A DNA stretch of 64,000 nucleotides, from contig CM049320.1 of the NCBI GenBank assembly GCA_026874595.1, positions 37,758,714 to 37,822,713 of the forward strand. The letters run 5' to 3'. This document shows positions 1 to 11,021 of the stretch, piece by piece. The notes beneath the pieces were generated by a model that saw nothing but the letters and a program-made list of their open reading frames with translations, was not told the DNA's origin and did no database searches. Within the stretch, counting starts at the first letter, position 1; each line of letters begins with the position of its first letter. Origin of the DNA: Sipunculus nudus. Its lineage: Eukaryota; Annelida; Sipuncula; Golfingiida; Sipunculidae. Position numbers and translations under genes: made by a program.

Positions 1-537
1 GTCAAAGTCCAACTGACATTCCTGCTGTGCACTATCCAACCACAACTGGGCATCGGCCTTGAAGTTGTTGACACTAACACGCACCAACCTAGCATAATTC
101 TCAGAATCTGTCCTCTCAAGAGGGTTACTCACATTGCTGTGATACAATTCATGTACTTCAGTAAACTTGATGTGTGCAACGTCCAGTTCAATGAGCTGAT
201 TCATTACCTTTGATGAATTTTTGGTGTTTGTCATAAGATGTTTTATCTCATTGATTTTCCTGGTTAAGTTGCCCTTGGCACGACCAAGTTCCAGTTTTAG
301 TTTCTGTACACGCTCACTCTTTAACTTATCGTGATCAAAAGTCTCATTCACAAATATGGAACGTGAAAGATCAGGCAGTAGTTGTCTATCTTCATCTCTC
401 TCATCCTCATGGCTCAAATTATCAGCGAGTATTGCTTCAATGTTCTTTTCAACAGAGGCACCTAAGTGATGGATACTTTCTCGTTGTTCTTGCAGTAAAT
501 CCGCCATATTGGTCAAGGTATCACGTGACTCCGCCAT
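1..537 (-). CDS. BEL/Pao-type retrotransposon gag N-terminus (runs off the window edge)
   Basis: An open frame starts at ATG 537-535 in a good context (A at -3, G at +4) and stays open for about 179 codons to base 1, so the element continues outside the window. An in-frame stop lies upstream at 603-601. The protein is charged and helical, with an N-terminal acidic part and then a K/R/E-rich segment (about residues 75-175) ending in a Trp-containing helix. This resembles the DUF1759-type gag of BEL/Pao elements by general pattern; no catalytic residue is visible. It lies head-to-tail with CARD gene 1, about 800 bp beyond that gene's stop codon. The alternative is a host coiled-coil protein. 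Seen: the open frame. Inferred: the family. Confidence 0.55.
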   Translation of the reverse strand, partial: MAESRDTLTNMADLLQEQRESIHHLGASVEKNIEAILADNLSHEDERDEDRQLLPDLSRSIFVNETFDHDKLKSERVQKLKLELGRAKGNLTRKINEIKHLMTNTKNSSKVMNQLIELDVAHIKFTEVHELYHSNVSNPLERTDSENYARLVRVSVNNFKADAQLWLDSAQQECQLDFD

Positions 538-632
538 GTTTGGTGAAGCTATAAGTATTGACGTAACATCTGATGACAGCCAATTATCGCCTTTATTGAA
601 CTAATGTGAGGGACGAATTTATGGGTGTCGAT

Positions 633-676
633 AAAATAACGAAGGCGCCAGGTTTTTTCACACTCCGACGTTTATT
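633..676 (-). other. Possible primer-binding site and LTR 3' edge of the BEL-like element
   Basis: On the minus strand TGGCGCCTTCG (about 650-640) lies about 100 bp upstream of the gag ATG. An AATAAA (676-671) lies 20 bases further upstream, as in the R region of an LTR. The expected CA end of an LTR is not seen, so the boundary is uncertain. Confidence 0.3.
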
Positions 677-1012
677 CCATGATGAACGTACACACAGTGA
701 CGTAATAATTCCAATATGCTATGTGACGCAATCTGGATACCAAAGATGGTGATGAGGAGGTTCACTGAAACAATATATAAGTAAACTAAGCTAAACGCAT
801 CTAACTAAATAACTAATTAAAATAAAGCTATCTGAATCTGAATACACATTGAATATCACTAAATAAAACTGACAAGTAAACATCAAGGTAAACTTAACCC
901 AATATATACTGTAACAGAGCAGCTAGTGTTTAATACATGTATATAGAATAACATAAACTATGTATATATAGAATGGAACCTTGTAAGCTTCTTGATTTAT
1001 CAAACAAACATA

Positions 1013-1018
1013 TTTATT
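1013..1018 (-). terminator. Candidate polyadenylation signal of CARD gene 1
   Basis: AATAAA on the minus strand, 321 bases downstream of the TAA of CARD gene 1 and before the BEL-like element. It would give a 3' UTR of about 350 bases. Position alone supports it. Confidence 0.4.
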
Positions 1019-1338
1019 GAAGTAGATCATTATGTGTATGTCTTCTGTTAATTATAATATTGCTTTTTACTGAGGATACCTAACAAATAACAATTTACAT
1101 GTCTTAAATGTAACAAAGTATCACTGAACAGAGCCCAGACTCTAAAGCCACCATGTCACACATGCCACACTTATGCACTAACAGCAGTTACTGGGTGGAA
1201 AACAAAAGACTCAATTTTCTTTCATAATATCAAACTTAGATCTGAATAAATAACTCTGACAAGTATATGTGATACTTACATAACGCTGGCAATATCTGTG
1301 AACTTTAAAATCCCTCACTTTTCTGGTTTTGTCCAACT

Positions 1339-1469
1339 TTAGCTTATAATAACCTTTAACTGTTGCCGACTTGTTTGTGTCTGCTTGCTGACTGTCCTCA
1401 TGCCTGGATGATCCCAGTCTGACCTCAAGTCTACCGGCTCTACCCCAGCCCCAGCATAACAATAACAGG
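1339..1469 (-). CDS. CARD gene 1 exon 8 (C-terminus and stop)
   Basis: Acceptor tgtttacag|CC keeps phase 1. 43 codons follow, then TAA at 1341-1339. Another frame of the same stretch is open for longer (1462-1211), but it does not match the incoming phase from any AG acceptor I can see. Confidence 0.6.
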
Positions 1470-4400
1470 CTGTAAACATGGTCTGATCAACCCAGTAAGA
1501 GTATCTTAACATATAGTAATATGACCTTAACAGTGGTAAAAAAATTGTTCTGCCTCACAGGAAGCTGCTCAACAAAGGCTGTACTACCTACATGTGGTTC
1601 AAAATGCAATAGCAGTCTTGTGATCATTAAATGTATATTAAACATACTTCCAGGTCCTGGTGGATACTGTTGGTGCACTGATGCTTGTAGTTGTACACCT
1701 AAAATATACAGAAAAAAAGTCTTAACAAACTTTTAGTTCTAACCTGATTTCTTCAAATTATGGAGTCTGTCAAATTCAAGGGATTTACGTTATATTCTTT
1801 TTTATAAAGTTTATAGGCATATGAGTCACTATGGTAACTCTTATGATATCAAAGTTCTATCTATTGTACTGTCTTCCCCCAAAAGATTTTCCGTGTTTTT
1901 TCATCATAAAACCTTAACTAAAAATCTTGGTGCAATGATCCATGGAGATACATTTCCAAATATTTTCCCACTGCATTGATCATTGTCTGAGGGCTGTTAG
2001 TCTGTGAAAATTTCATCTGGTATTGATTGATAACAAGTGAATTTTCAGTAAATGAACTGTATTTGTTTACTTTTCAATCAGCTAACTTAAAATTTGATCT
2101 TATTTTTTGTTTTCATTTTGTAATGCTTCATATATACCTTTAATTTGGCCTGCAACCGTAGAGAACTAATGATATGACAGCTGAAATATGCATGACTGTG
2201 CCACTTGTTGACAAAGTTTGATACTATTATTAGCTGGCAGATGGCACTATACGGGCCAGCATTGGGGAACTCATAGAACACTTGCATATGCAACTCATTT
2301 CATTGGTTCAACTGCCTTGTTTTTTATTCAGAGAAAGGCCCAAGAACAGCTAGCTCAACCAAACTCTATTATTTAAGGCATAGCTGCCATATACCTGATA
2401 ATATGAAGATTTCTAGGATGTTTTCACTAAATCCAGGGCATATGCTTTAAACCCTGTTTTTCCAGGACTTTCTAGGTCTGGATTTTGAAATTTCCATTTT
2501 CCAGGAAATAAAGGATATATACAAAAGCCGTCATTACCTGCTTGGCTTGGTTGCATGTATCCTCCTCTAAGATGAAGTCCATCTGCATTACCTGAAAAAA
2601 AATTATGTTTTTTCGTTTTTGTCCAAAAAATAAATTCAAAGAATTCAGAAAATAATCATAATGGCTATATTTTTAACCTGCAAATATAAAAGAAAGCCAA
2701 AACAGCATCAAAATCAACACTGGCTGCCTACAAAAAAGAAAGAGAAATATAAGAGAACTAAATATGACATTGTTTTTTCCTATCAGTACTACATTAAATC
2801 AGAGAAAATGTGAAATGCATCAACATGGCACCATGTTTGAACACAAAATAAATTCAAAGAACACTAACCCTTGATAAATAAGATCATCATCTGTAAGAGC
2901 TTAAATTTTTGGTGAAAAGGAATGATAATTTGAATCAGAATCTTCATTTACACAAATTAAGTGATGAGGACCTACTAATCACAGGGTATGAAGCATTTGT
3001 TTGATCTCCTTATATACAACTAGTTTAGTATCTGTTACTTTCTATGTGGGTTTATCTGCAAGCTGACTATTATTCCTGTTTTTGTTGTTTTATTTTTGTT
3101 TCAATCCATAAAAATACAAATATCACAAAACACTTTTTTGAAATATTTCCCTGACATTCAGACTTAGAGCAACAATCAATTTACTACATTTTGAGTTAAA
3201 GGTGCCCATTCACCTACCTTTTGAAAAAGAATTTGTGTAATTTCTGACTTCCTCTCTGTATACATATTAATCATCTAAGGATGATTCTAATTATGACATG
3301 TTCTTATAATGCATCTGTGAAGGATGTATGAACTGGTTTATCAACAATGTGTTTGTTAACACAGCAATGTTTACAAACGGGAAAAACATGTAACCTAAAG
3401 TGGTAGGTTGCATATATGCAGAGGCAGAAAGGTCACTTGTTGCAAAAGGACATTTGCAAAGGTCTGGCTTTCCGTTATCTGACTTGCCACCAGATGCCCC
3501 GTTTTAATTTTTGATAATTTTGGTGGGCCCCAACATATTAAAATTACGTAGCCTGGGTGCCGTGATATTCGCGTTTTCTGGCATATTTTTATAAAAGATC
3601 AAAGGTTTTACCTTTAGTATATAAGGTCAGATAGGTGACTGGGCCCCTTTAACATGTTATCATGTGTACACCTACCAATGAACACTGGCTGAGACAAGCT
3701 TCCAAGTTTTTAAACCATCTATTCATCAACCCTAATCACCTACCTTCTCTATACAATTGATGTGATTTCTTGCTTACTCTGGAACTCTAGGCAATTTCTG
3801 TTAAGAAAAATCCTTAAAATTGATGAATGAGCTTGTTAATCTTCAGACTGTTAGTAAACAAAGCAATGTTGCAGATGGAAAAAAAAATCAAAAACATCTA
3901 AGCTAAGGTGTTTGGTTGCATATGCGTGGAAACAGAAAGGTCACTAGCTGCAAAACGTGCTTTGCAAAGCTCTGGATTGTCTGATGAACTGCCAGGTGTC
4001 TTCAAATGTTGAATGTGTTTGGATTATTTAGGTTGGCCTCCTACGTTTTATAAACTCATCGATGTAAAGAAAATGAACAGCTTGTGTGCTGTGGGATCAG
4101 TGTTTTCTGGCCTATTTTCATAAAAAGGTTAAAGGTTTAAGGAACTATCTTTAGTAAACATATGTCAGATACCAGAATAGGCCTTTTTAAAAGACAGTTT
4201 TATGGTTTGCTGATGGATCATCTACTGAATGAGAATGAAGGTACCAATAAGACTGACATGTTAAATATTAAGCATTCTGGGGTTCAGGTTTGATATGCAT
4301 GAAGCCAGGTATACTCCATAAATGTCTGAACCCAATGTCAATACATTAGAACAAATCTCTGAGGTTCTATTATGATTTCCATATTTTGGAGCCATATACT

Positions 4401-5577
4401 GGACCCAAACCAAGGCCAAGACTTGTCCTTAATTGTTTTGTTGGTGTTAACTGCATTAATTAATGCTAGCTTAACAAAGTAGGCACATCTGCAGAATTCA
4501 ATTGCAGTTTTGGATTACCTGACAGGACAGAAATACAATTAAGCTTCCTCAAATTTTATGTTCTGGTGTTAACAAAGCCTGGTGACTATTGCACCTGCGG
4601 GCCCTTGGTGTGTATTCATCCTCTTTGCTAGGTCATACCACCCAGGAACCCACAACAGTGAGTGAAATGCTGCCAATGAGCATGGCTTTCCCATTTAGAC
4701 TGAAGTGCACTCACCCAGGGTGGGGGCTAACTCTGACAAATCTTACTGCATACACTGAGATTCAAATTCACGATTCACACTCAAGCTTTGAGTCCTGTGC
4801 TCTACCCCTGGACCAAAGCAGCTAGTTACAAGTGTTGTCAGAATGCAATAAATACCTGTCAAAGGTGCTTGTCTTGCTGCAAATTGTCCTATATTCAAAC
4901 TCCAAACACCTTCAGTTATCACATCTGTAATACAATAATTAAATTATGGAGTTATCTCATTATCTCACCTTTTATATAATATAACATAAGGTGATAAATA
5001 TATATATTAGGCCTCAATTGACTCAGACTCAAGGATGCTGGACTTGGACTCAAACCTCAAGGAGTCATAACTTGGGTGGACTGGACTTGGACTAACACTC
5101 AGACTTGGAAGGTGTGGACTCATTATTATCATTATAATCTATAGCTGTCTAAGACTGCCATGGATGGTGCGTGTCAATTTAAGTCCTGGATGAAACTTGG
5201 GTGTGGTTACGAACTTGGTATAGGGTTTTTTTGTCCTGGGGTTCACATATACTCACTAGGGCCAGCTCTCTGTGGGGCTGCTGCTGCAGCTCGTCTCGCC
5301 TCTGTCATGGCCTCTGTACAATAAATACATGTATGTAATGTATAAGCTGGCTAGTTTCAGGTCATAGTTTACAAGTGAGATATGATTTGGAATAAAAATT
5401 TATTTTTGTTATTTCAAACGTAATATGCTGGATATGCAACATCCTATTTTACTGATTAGAGATGATTAAAAGGTAAGCTAATGGTACACACTTGGTAGTG
5501 GTAATCTTGAATATAGGTTAGATATTACAGTGGTACCAATACAGTTTTGCTCAGTTTGTGTGTGTGTGTGTGTGTGC

Positions 5578-5676
<99 letters not shown>

Positions 5677-8600
5677 TTGGACATACCTTTGATAATCTTT
5701 GACACATGACCATGATGCTGCCGCTCAAGGCAACTACAAATTTCCTCCCAGTCATGCCAGGATTTTGCCAACATCAGTTCGATAAACCTACTAGCCAATT
5801 GATGGTTGGTTCTGTATGACTGAAAAAAGGACAATAATAGTTTCTTTTTGTATCAGATTTTAAGGATCCACCTATCACGCATTTATGTATATTTATTTTT
5901 TAATATCACAATAAAATTATAAAATATAATTATTAAAAATTTTTAATTATTTTAAATCAATAGTTACACCAATATGTTCATCCCCTAAATTAAGCTACTT
6001 ACCCTCAGTTCTTCTAGTTGCTGAAAACTTATTACACCTCTGGACACAAGATCGTCAATGACCACGGTGTGTAGAAGGTCCAAGTAGCCAACCATCGTCA
6101 ACTTTCTCCTCAGTATACACTTCTTAAACTCCTCCCATTCCAAATTCCTGTGGGTATAAATGTAACACATACTGGAACAGTAAAATCACACTCTGAATAT
6201 TTGGCCTTTTGTTAGCTGTGCAAAACACAACAGGGCTCAACATTAACGGTAAACTGCTTGTCCAGGGCAAGTAAAAATGGTGGTAGGGCAACCAACAGTG
6301 GGTTCCTTCTTGTCCAACTGAGCAAGTGGGTGCAACATGTACCTTTACACAAAGGCCTGAATCTTGAACAATCTTAAGTTGGCGACTTTCTTTTTCAGGA
6401 GAAGTGAAATCATATTTTAATACCTCTATCTTTAATTACCTGCATGTTTTAATCTATGCAAATGCCAAAGAAAAATATAATTAATAAAAAAATCATGTGG
6501 ATCAAATTTTTTTTTTGTTGTGGCCATGATTACTGATTTTGTGGGACAAGTAAAAATTCATGTAGGGCAAGTAAAAGCTAGTTGGCACTTACCTTACTTT
6601 GCAAATACTTTCAAAAGTTATTGTCGATCCCTGCACAACTAAGTAAGTATTTTAATATGCTTGACTGGTAGGCCCATTTACGTCATGACCAAAGTCATTC
6701 TAAGAACTATACTGCAGTGGCCATCCTTTCAATTAACATTAATAAATCCATCCACACAGCTAGATATCTTAAACTAAGGTAACAAGTGAGAAATGACATG
6801 TGAATATACAAACCAAACCATCAATCTTATTTCTATGGTAACTGCAGTGTTTCCTGTGGATGCAGGATTTTGCACAAGGCCACACATAAACCTGGGCAGA
6901 CATTCTTGTGTGTGGGCAGAAATTCAACTATTATGCAGGAACACCAACAGGCTGTGGTATTTACAATATTTTCCTCACTTAGCTGCTATTGTTTGAAAGA
7001 AAACACTTTAAACTTACAGGTGGTCTGGCTTATTATTATAGTCCACTTCACCACCTGCTGTCCACCTGTGTTTTTTGCAGATAATTTTCTTAAAAGTTTA
7101 TATTTTTTAATTCTTTCCTAGAAAATTACATATGGAGGAGACAACCTAATATGGCAATTAAGAATTTTACATTCATCCCCAGTTTATGTTTCACAACATT
7201 TTTGTCTCTTCACAATGATCTGGCAGATATGATGTGTCCCTCCATATAAGCAGCCATCTTTGTTTTAGCTGGTTATATTTTTTAGAGTGTTTACATGAGA
7301 TCATCCAATCAGAAGCTGTCAGTTGAGGCTGTTTTTGCATGTGACTAATGACCTTGACTGACACAAGTGGGTCTGATATGTTGTAAAATGTTGAATGATT
7401 TTTCATATTTTCAAATAATTCTGTTTCTTTAATAAGGTGTAAGGTAGGTATTTAGTTACTTTGTTGATATAAGGTTCTTTAATCCTGCTCTACATTATAA
7501 TTGTTTCCCTTGTAATGTAACAAATAAAAGTTTCATAGCAAAAAACAGGTGTAACAGAATACTCAAAAGTCATGAGGCATTGTCACAAATGACAAAAATA
7601 TTTACATCCTTGTCAAGAATTAGTTTGGTTTTCAATACATGAAGGTATGCTACTTCCACACACTGATAGACACTCTTATGTCAGAGGAACAATCTAATGC
7701 TAACCTTTTTTTTATGATTTTCTTTAATTAACACGAGTCTTTGATTCTAAGTGTTCAAATAATTCTCTGTATAACTCAACATAGGGCATAGTGATAAACC
7801 TAATTTCACTTTCTTACAGAGGATTAATCAGAACCTGTTTGAATTATCTGGCCCTACCGATATACAATCCATCCCCTGCTTAAGTTTAAAAATTAGATAC
7901 ACATGCATTTCTTTTCTCTAAACCAAAATAAAAGTTCAAGAGTTCATCTTGAGTCTTATACATGAATTATAAGATGCCTAACATGAGATGGAAAAATACT
8001 ATAGAAGTTTTGGCAATATGTGCATTTTTTTTCATTACAAAACCTAGGAATATATCTAATAGACCCCCTAGGCAATACCTTGCTTATCTAAGTCAAAGAC
8101 TGTGGAGATTGGAGAAAGTGAAGAGTTTTGAAACATACTTTTACTAAATTAATCTAAAAATAACGGGTTGAAATTTACTCCCTCTGCATTTCTGCTTCAT
8201 CAAAAACAATGTAGGAAGCAATTGGAATTTTCACCAGTGTGATAATTTTATGATAATTCAAATCATTACATTTTACCAATTTTCATTAGATATTATCAGG
8301 TGATCAATCTAATGGAATGAAACAGGTATTTAGCAGACTTCTGTGCAGGATAACTTTCTAATTACAATTTAGTTTATCCATTGACTGCCAGCCCTTTGAT
8401 AAGTGTTCAAAGAGAATTCATTAATAATATATTTGATTGGGTTTACTCTTAAAGTGATAGGCACAGAATAAACTAATTAACAGTTTAGACATAGGTGTTC
8501 ACAGGAGGGAAAGGAAGATGTTGAATGTATTACACAATATGTCTTGTATTAATGCTGTAAGAAATACTTAATTGCAATTATTATTTTGGCAAATGTATAA

Positions 8601-9677
8601 ATAAGTATACCAGTTACTGAACCAGACAGTTAATGTCAGAGCTACAGAGAGGAGAGTCAGATAGTAAGAGAGCCAGGAAAGAAGAGAGAGGAGATAGGAA
8701 TAAGGGAAGAGAGACGAGAGAACAGAAACAGATGAGTGGAAAATAAGGCAAACTATAAGGCTATATTTGGGACATTTGTTATTGTTAAATTTGATTAAAT
8801 AAACTTGGAAGTAAATTACACCTGGACTAAAGAATTCTTCTCTCTGAGAAAATCAGCAACCTGTGAACAAAAGCACTTAAATGACTGGACGGTGACAGAA
8901 TTTATCTGGAGAAAGCCATTCTCAAAATTTAATCAATATGATCTATTCAAGAGCTAATTTCACGGCAGAAAATCTGATTATCCGAATGAAATGACAAGCT
9001 GCTACATGGCTGTTCACTAAAGATGGAAGCAAGCAGGTACCTGTAACACTAGGAAAATGGTAACTGCATAAAATATGCAGTGAAGGTATCCGGAAACCTG
9101 GATAATTGCCAATAAAACACTTAAAAGAAAAAATCACGAGAACTTAAATGCTATTCTTGACAAAAGAACAGATAAATTCAAATATGTTATGTGTGACAGG
9201 GAAACTTATGCATTCAGGGGCAGAAAATGTTCATGCATGTGAATGACCAAGAAATTTCACTGAAATTCCTGATTTAATGCCAAAATCGTATTCAAGTTAA
9301 AAGTTTAACCCTAATTCAGGACAACCACCAGAACTGCCTGATTTTATTGTTTAAGGCACATAACAGTGTTAAAGAGGTTTGCATGTTTGTATTCTTATAT
9401 ATGACACTTTTTTTGCAGGAATATTAATTTTATTGTTCACTATAATGTCTCCAATTTTTCAAACAACTTTTCCTGGGGCGCTTTCATAGATGGGAGCAAA
9501 GAAGTGTAGGGATACAAGAGAGCAATTGGGAGTGATGGCTTGAAAAATGACAGCTTCTGCACTGGTACGTTGTCATTTTGACTAAGCTTGTTAAGTATCA
9601 TGGTATCAGGTCACTGAATTGGTTATCAGTTTATGGAAGGGTTAAACAACTGAAATTATGTCACATACATATATATA

Positions 9678-9755
<78 letters not shown>

Positions 9756-10386
9756 ATTGTTAAAGCTCCTAAATACCTCAATAGGAAATTTATTTTGACC
9801 CATTATTTGCATTCATGAATAAACAAGATCCAGTAATATGAGCTTGTCATATTCAGAAACATTAGAATGAAATAAACTACCACAAAGAAATTTGATGTCT
9901 ATAGTACAAGCTAGTTCTGTCCTGGTATAAATGTTTAATGATCATGCAGAGGGTTATTTCCAAACAGCATGCTTGAAAACAAAATGAAATTAATGAATTT
10001 TATTAATGATTTAAATATGACATCTACTTAAATATAAGAATAGGCTGAAATCAAATTATGCTGGTATGTGCCCAGTTTAAATTTTACTACACTAGGCCCA
10101 GTATAATCTATATTATCTGTATGAATTTAGCTAAACCAAATATTTTATTCTTTTTTAACTTTTTTTGTGAGATCCTCAATAACATCCAATAAATTTATGG
10201 GTTTTAACTCAGACAGTCTAATGTGTGTTATTAATAATGTTTTATACATACATTACTTTTATGAATGTCTGATTTTACTAAATAAATTAATTCCAATTCT
10301 AACTACAGGTAATTGAAATTATGGCATTACTATATTACATTATATTAGCAAATGCGAAAATATTATTACCTGATTTCCAAATCCAT
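1339..10386 (-). CDS. CARD-domain protein, paralogue 1 (8 coding exons, 218 aa)
   Basis: Join of 10386-10370, 6147-6003, 5819-5687, 5313-5257, 4924-4856, 2591-2538, 1698-1648 and 1469-1339. Every junction is GT-AG, phases chain without a break (2,0,1,1,1,1,1) and the sum is 657 nt. Residues about 8-97 form a CARD-like six-helix death fold: helix motifs YLDLLHTVVIDDLVSRG and QLEELR in exon 2, then LASRFIELML, WHDWEEICSCLE and HVSKIIKG in exon 3. The rest is a low-complexity Ala/Gln/Gly/Pro tail encoded by 51-69-nt exons, ending in TAA at 1341-1339 with no enzyme domain. CARDs make homotypic contacts in inflammasome, apoptosome and NF-kappaB signalling complexes, so a cytosolic adaptor role is plausible but inferred. 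Exon 1 (17 nt) is a prediction supported by the same-sized exon in the paralogue. Additional small exons may have been missed. Confidence 0.72.
1648..1698 (-). CDS. CARD gene 1 exon 7 (Gln/Pro-rich linker)
   Basis: 51 nt, acceptor tattttag, donor gtatgt, phase 1 to phase 1; encodes a Q/P/G-rich stretch. Confidence 0.65.
2538..2591 (-). CDS. CARD gene 1 exon 6 (linker, RGG motif)
   Basis: 54 nt, poly-pyrimidine acceptor ttttttttcag, donor gtaatg. Encodes GNADGLHLRGGYMQPSQA; the LxxRGG centre parallels exon 5 of paralogue 2 (LDVRGGRLP), which is also 54 nt. Confidence 0.75.
3196..3652. mobile_element. MITE family A, copy 1 (TTAA-ended, in CARD gene 1 intron 5)
   Basis: A 457-bp element without coding capacity. 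Its ends are imperfect inverted repeats: the left begins ttaaaggtgcccattcacct, and the reverse complement of the right begins ttaaaggggcccagtcacct. The TTAA ends recall piggyBac-type target choice, but no transposase is present. Five further copies lie in this window. Confidence 0.75.
3731..4190. mobile_element. MITE family A, copy 2 (degraded left end)
   Basis: Same order of landmarks as copy 1 (cacctacctt, a ggttgcatatg block, cagaaaggtcact, gttttctggc, ending aggcctttttaa) at clearly lower identity. It lies 80 bp from copy 1. Confidence 0.6.
4568..4827 (-). mobile_element. tRNA-derived SINE, family A (minus strand, diverged)
   Basis: On the minus strand an A-box-like segment (tggtccaggggtagagcac) and a B-box-like segment (gaatttgaatctc) are followed by the family body seen at 49705-50098, 44297-44603 and 22050-22395, ending ctggtgactattgc on the plus strand. 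It lies in intron 5 of CARD gene 1. Confidence 0.65.
4856..4924 (-). CDS. CARD gene 1 exon 5 (linker)
   Basis: 69 nt with acceptor gtattacag and donor ACAG|gtattt; phase 1 to phase 1. No counterpart was seen in paralogue 2. Confidence 0.65.
5257..5313 (-). CDS. CARD gene 1 exon 4 (Ala-rich linker)
   Basis: 57 nt, phase 1 at both ends; encodes EAMTEARRAAAAAPQRAGP. The first half parallels EAIEEA of paralogue 2 exon 4. Confidence 0.75.
5555..5675. repeat. (TG)n(TA)n microsatellite next to the CARD exon 3 donor
   Basis: About 11 TG units then about 48 TA units, ending 11 bases from the splice donor of CARD gene 1 exon 3 (intron 3). Confidence 0.9.
5687..5819 (-). CDS. CARD gene 1 exon 3 (CARD helices 4-6)
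   Basis: Acceptor ttttttcag|TCA and donor AAAG|gtatgt, 133 nt. Encodes TNHQLASRFIELML and CLERQHHGHVSKIIKG, matching the paralogue at most positions. The donor is 11 bases from a long TA/TG microsatellite. Confidence 0.85.
6003..6147 (-). CDS. CARD gene 1 exon 2 (CARD helices 1-3)
   Basis: Acceptor tacccacag|G and donor AGG|gtaagt. 145 nt, 48 codons; contains LLHTVVIDDLVSRGVIS, the typical CARD helix 2-3 pattern. The paralogue's exon at 56715-56859 has exactly the same length and phase. Confidence 0.85.
6231..6633. mobile_element. Short DNA element with CAGGG ends (hAT-like MITE?)
   Basis: The 403-bp segment is bounded by 17-bp inverted ends, cagggctcaacattaac and the complement of gttattgtcgatccctg (14 of 17 matching). 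Internal gggcaagtaaaa motifs occur near both ends. CAGGG ends suggest hAT, but a clean 8-bp target duplication is not visible. It sits in CARD gene 1 intron 1. Confidence 0.5.
8640..8715 (+). repeat. Purine-rich (GA) stretch
   Basis: Almost uninterrupted purines (gagaggagagtcagatag and similar), followed about 85 bases on by gattaaataaacttgg. This could be the end of an old retroelement, but nothing decides it. Confidence 0.4.
9668..9752. repeat. (TA)n microsatellite
   Basis: About 38 TA units with one GA interruption near the start. Confidence 0.9.
10370..10386 (-). CDS. CARD gene 1 exon 1 (start codon, 17 nt)
   Basis: Encodes MDLEI plus two bases of an Arg codon; context CAAG-ATG-G; donor CAG|gtaata. 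It lies at the edge of the promoter-like block and joins exon 2 in phase 2. Confidence 0.6.
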
Positions 10387-10429
10387 CTTGCAACATACAC
10401 TTTATGATGTTAAACTATGTTAGTCAGTT

Positions 10430-10640
10430 AGTGTTCACTGACTTTCAGTCAGTGCTTCAGTGTGAAACTGCATGAGGCCACCGCGCAACCGCGCACGGCT
10501 GGACAAACAACAAGTCTCGGCCCAGGCCAGGTTATTTCCTGACCAATTTCAATTTGGGAAATCCCCTTCGTCTCGCTTACCCTCCACACAGAAGATCACG
10601 TGGTCCTATTTGTTTACATGACCTGGGGTCACCAAGCCCA
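10430..10640 (-). promoter_or_regulatory. Promoter-like block of CARD gene 1
   Basis: This is the first GC-richer, CpG-containing block in about 10 kb (ccgcgcaaccgcgcacgg), and it ends about 45 bases upstream of the predicted ATG at 10386. It contains a CACGTG E-box (about 10597), a kappaB-type site (10556-10565) and a CCAAT box (plus strand 10543-10547). No TATA box was seen. Promoter function is inferred. Confidence 0.45.
10556..10565. promoter_or_regulatory. kappaB consensus site GGGAAATCCC
   Basis: Exact match to GGGRNNYYCC, 170 bases upstream of the CARD gene 1 start codon. One or a few chance matches are expected in 64 kb, so the position carries the argument. Confidence 0.4.
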
Positions 10641-11021
10641 AAACCTGAAGGAGAGTAGTAAATGGGCTGGCTTTCTCTGGTTGGCTCTTGCCATCATGTG
10701 CTGGAGAGCATAATTCCCAATAAAATTGACAGTATTGGTCAATTTGTTTTAAATCTATGGCCAATCAAAGAGATGTTGTCCAAATGCTTGTTTGGGACTG
10801 CTTGGTGGGGTATTTTGGGCTTCACTGCATTCGGGCCAGGATGGTTAAAAAAAGGAGATACACAAGCCCCCTTTTTCTTAGTCAAGTGTGACTGAAGAAA
10901 CAACAAATTCTCAGGTAAAAAAAGTTTAATATCAGAATTTATTTTGAAAATTATTTAAAAGAGGCCCAAACCTCAGGTGTTTAATAGATGTTATATAGGG
11001 AAAATAAATACAGCCACGTGT

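Larger units (their letters stand above)
6634..10369 (-). other. Remainder of CARD gene 1 intron 1
   Basis: AT-rich non-coding sequence with no supported exon. A purine-rich GA stretch lies at about 8640-8715 and a (TA)n tract at 9668-9752. Short open frames here show no domain or splice support. Confidence 0.5.

Noticed and set aside
1211-1462. 83-codon minus-strand open frame over CARD gene 1 exon 8
   Set aside because: It is in a different frame from the one demanded by the phase-1 chain, and its start lies inside the exon; no acceptor gives this frame.
5478-5834. 118-codon minus-strand frame with a long Tyr-Ile run
   Set aside because: Only its first part is real (CARD exon 3); the rest reads through the donor into a TA microsatellite. 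The same holds for the Tyr-Ile frames at 9578, 14220, 22897, 23500, 36100, 55405, 58146 and 63053.
10662-10895. 77-codon plus-strand frame next to the CARD gene 1 promoter block
   Set aside because: No domain, no splice partner, and divergent transcription is not otherwise supported.
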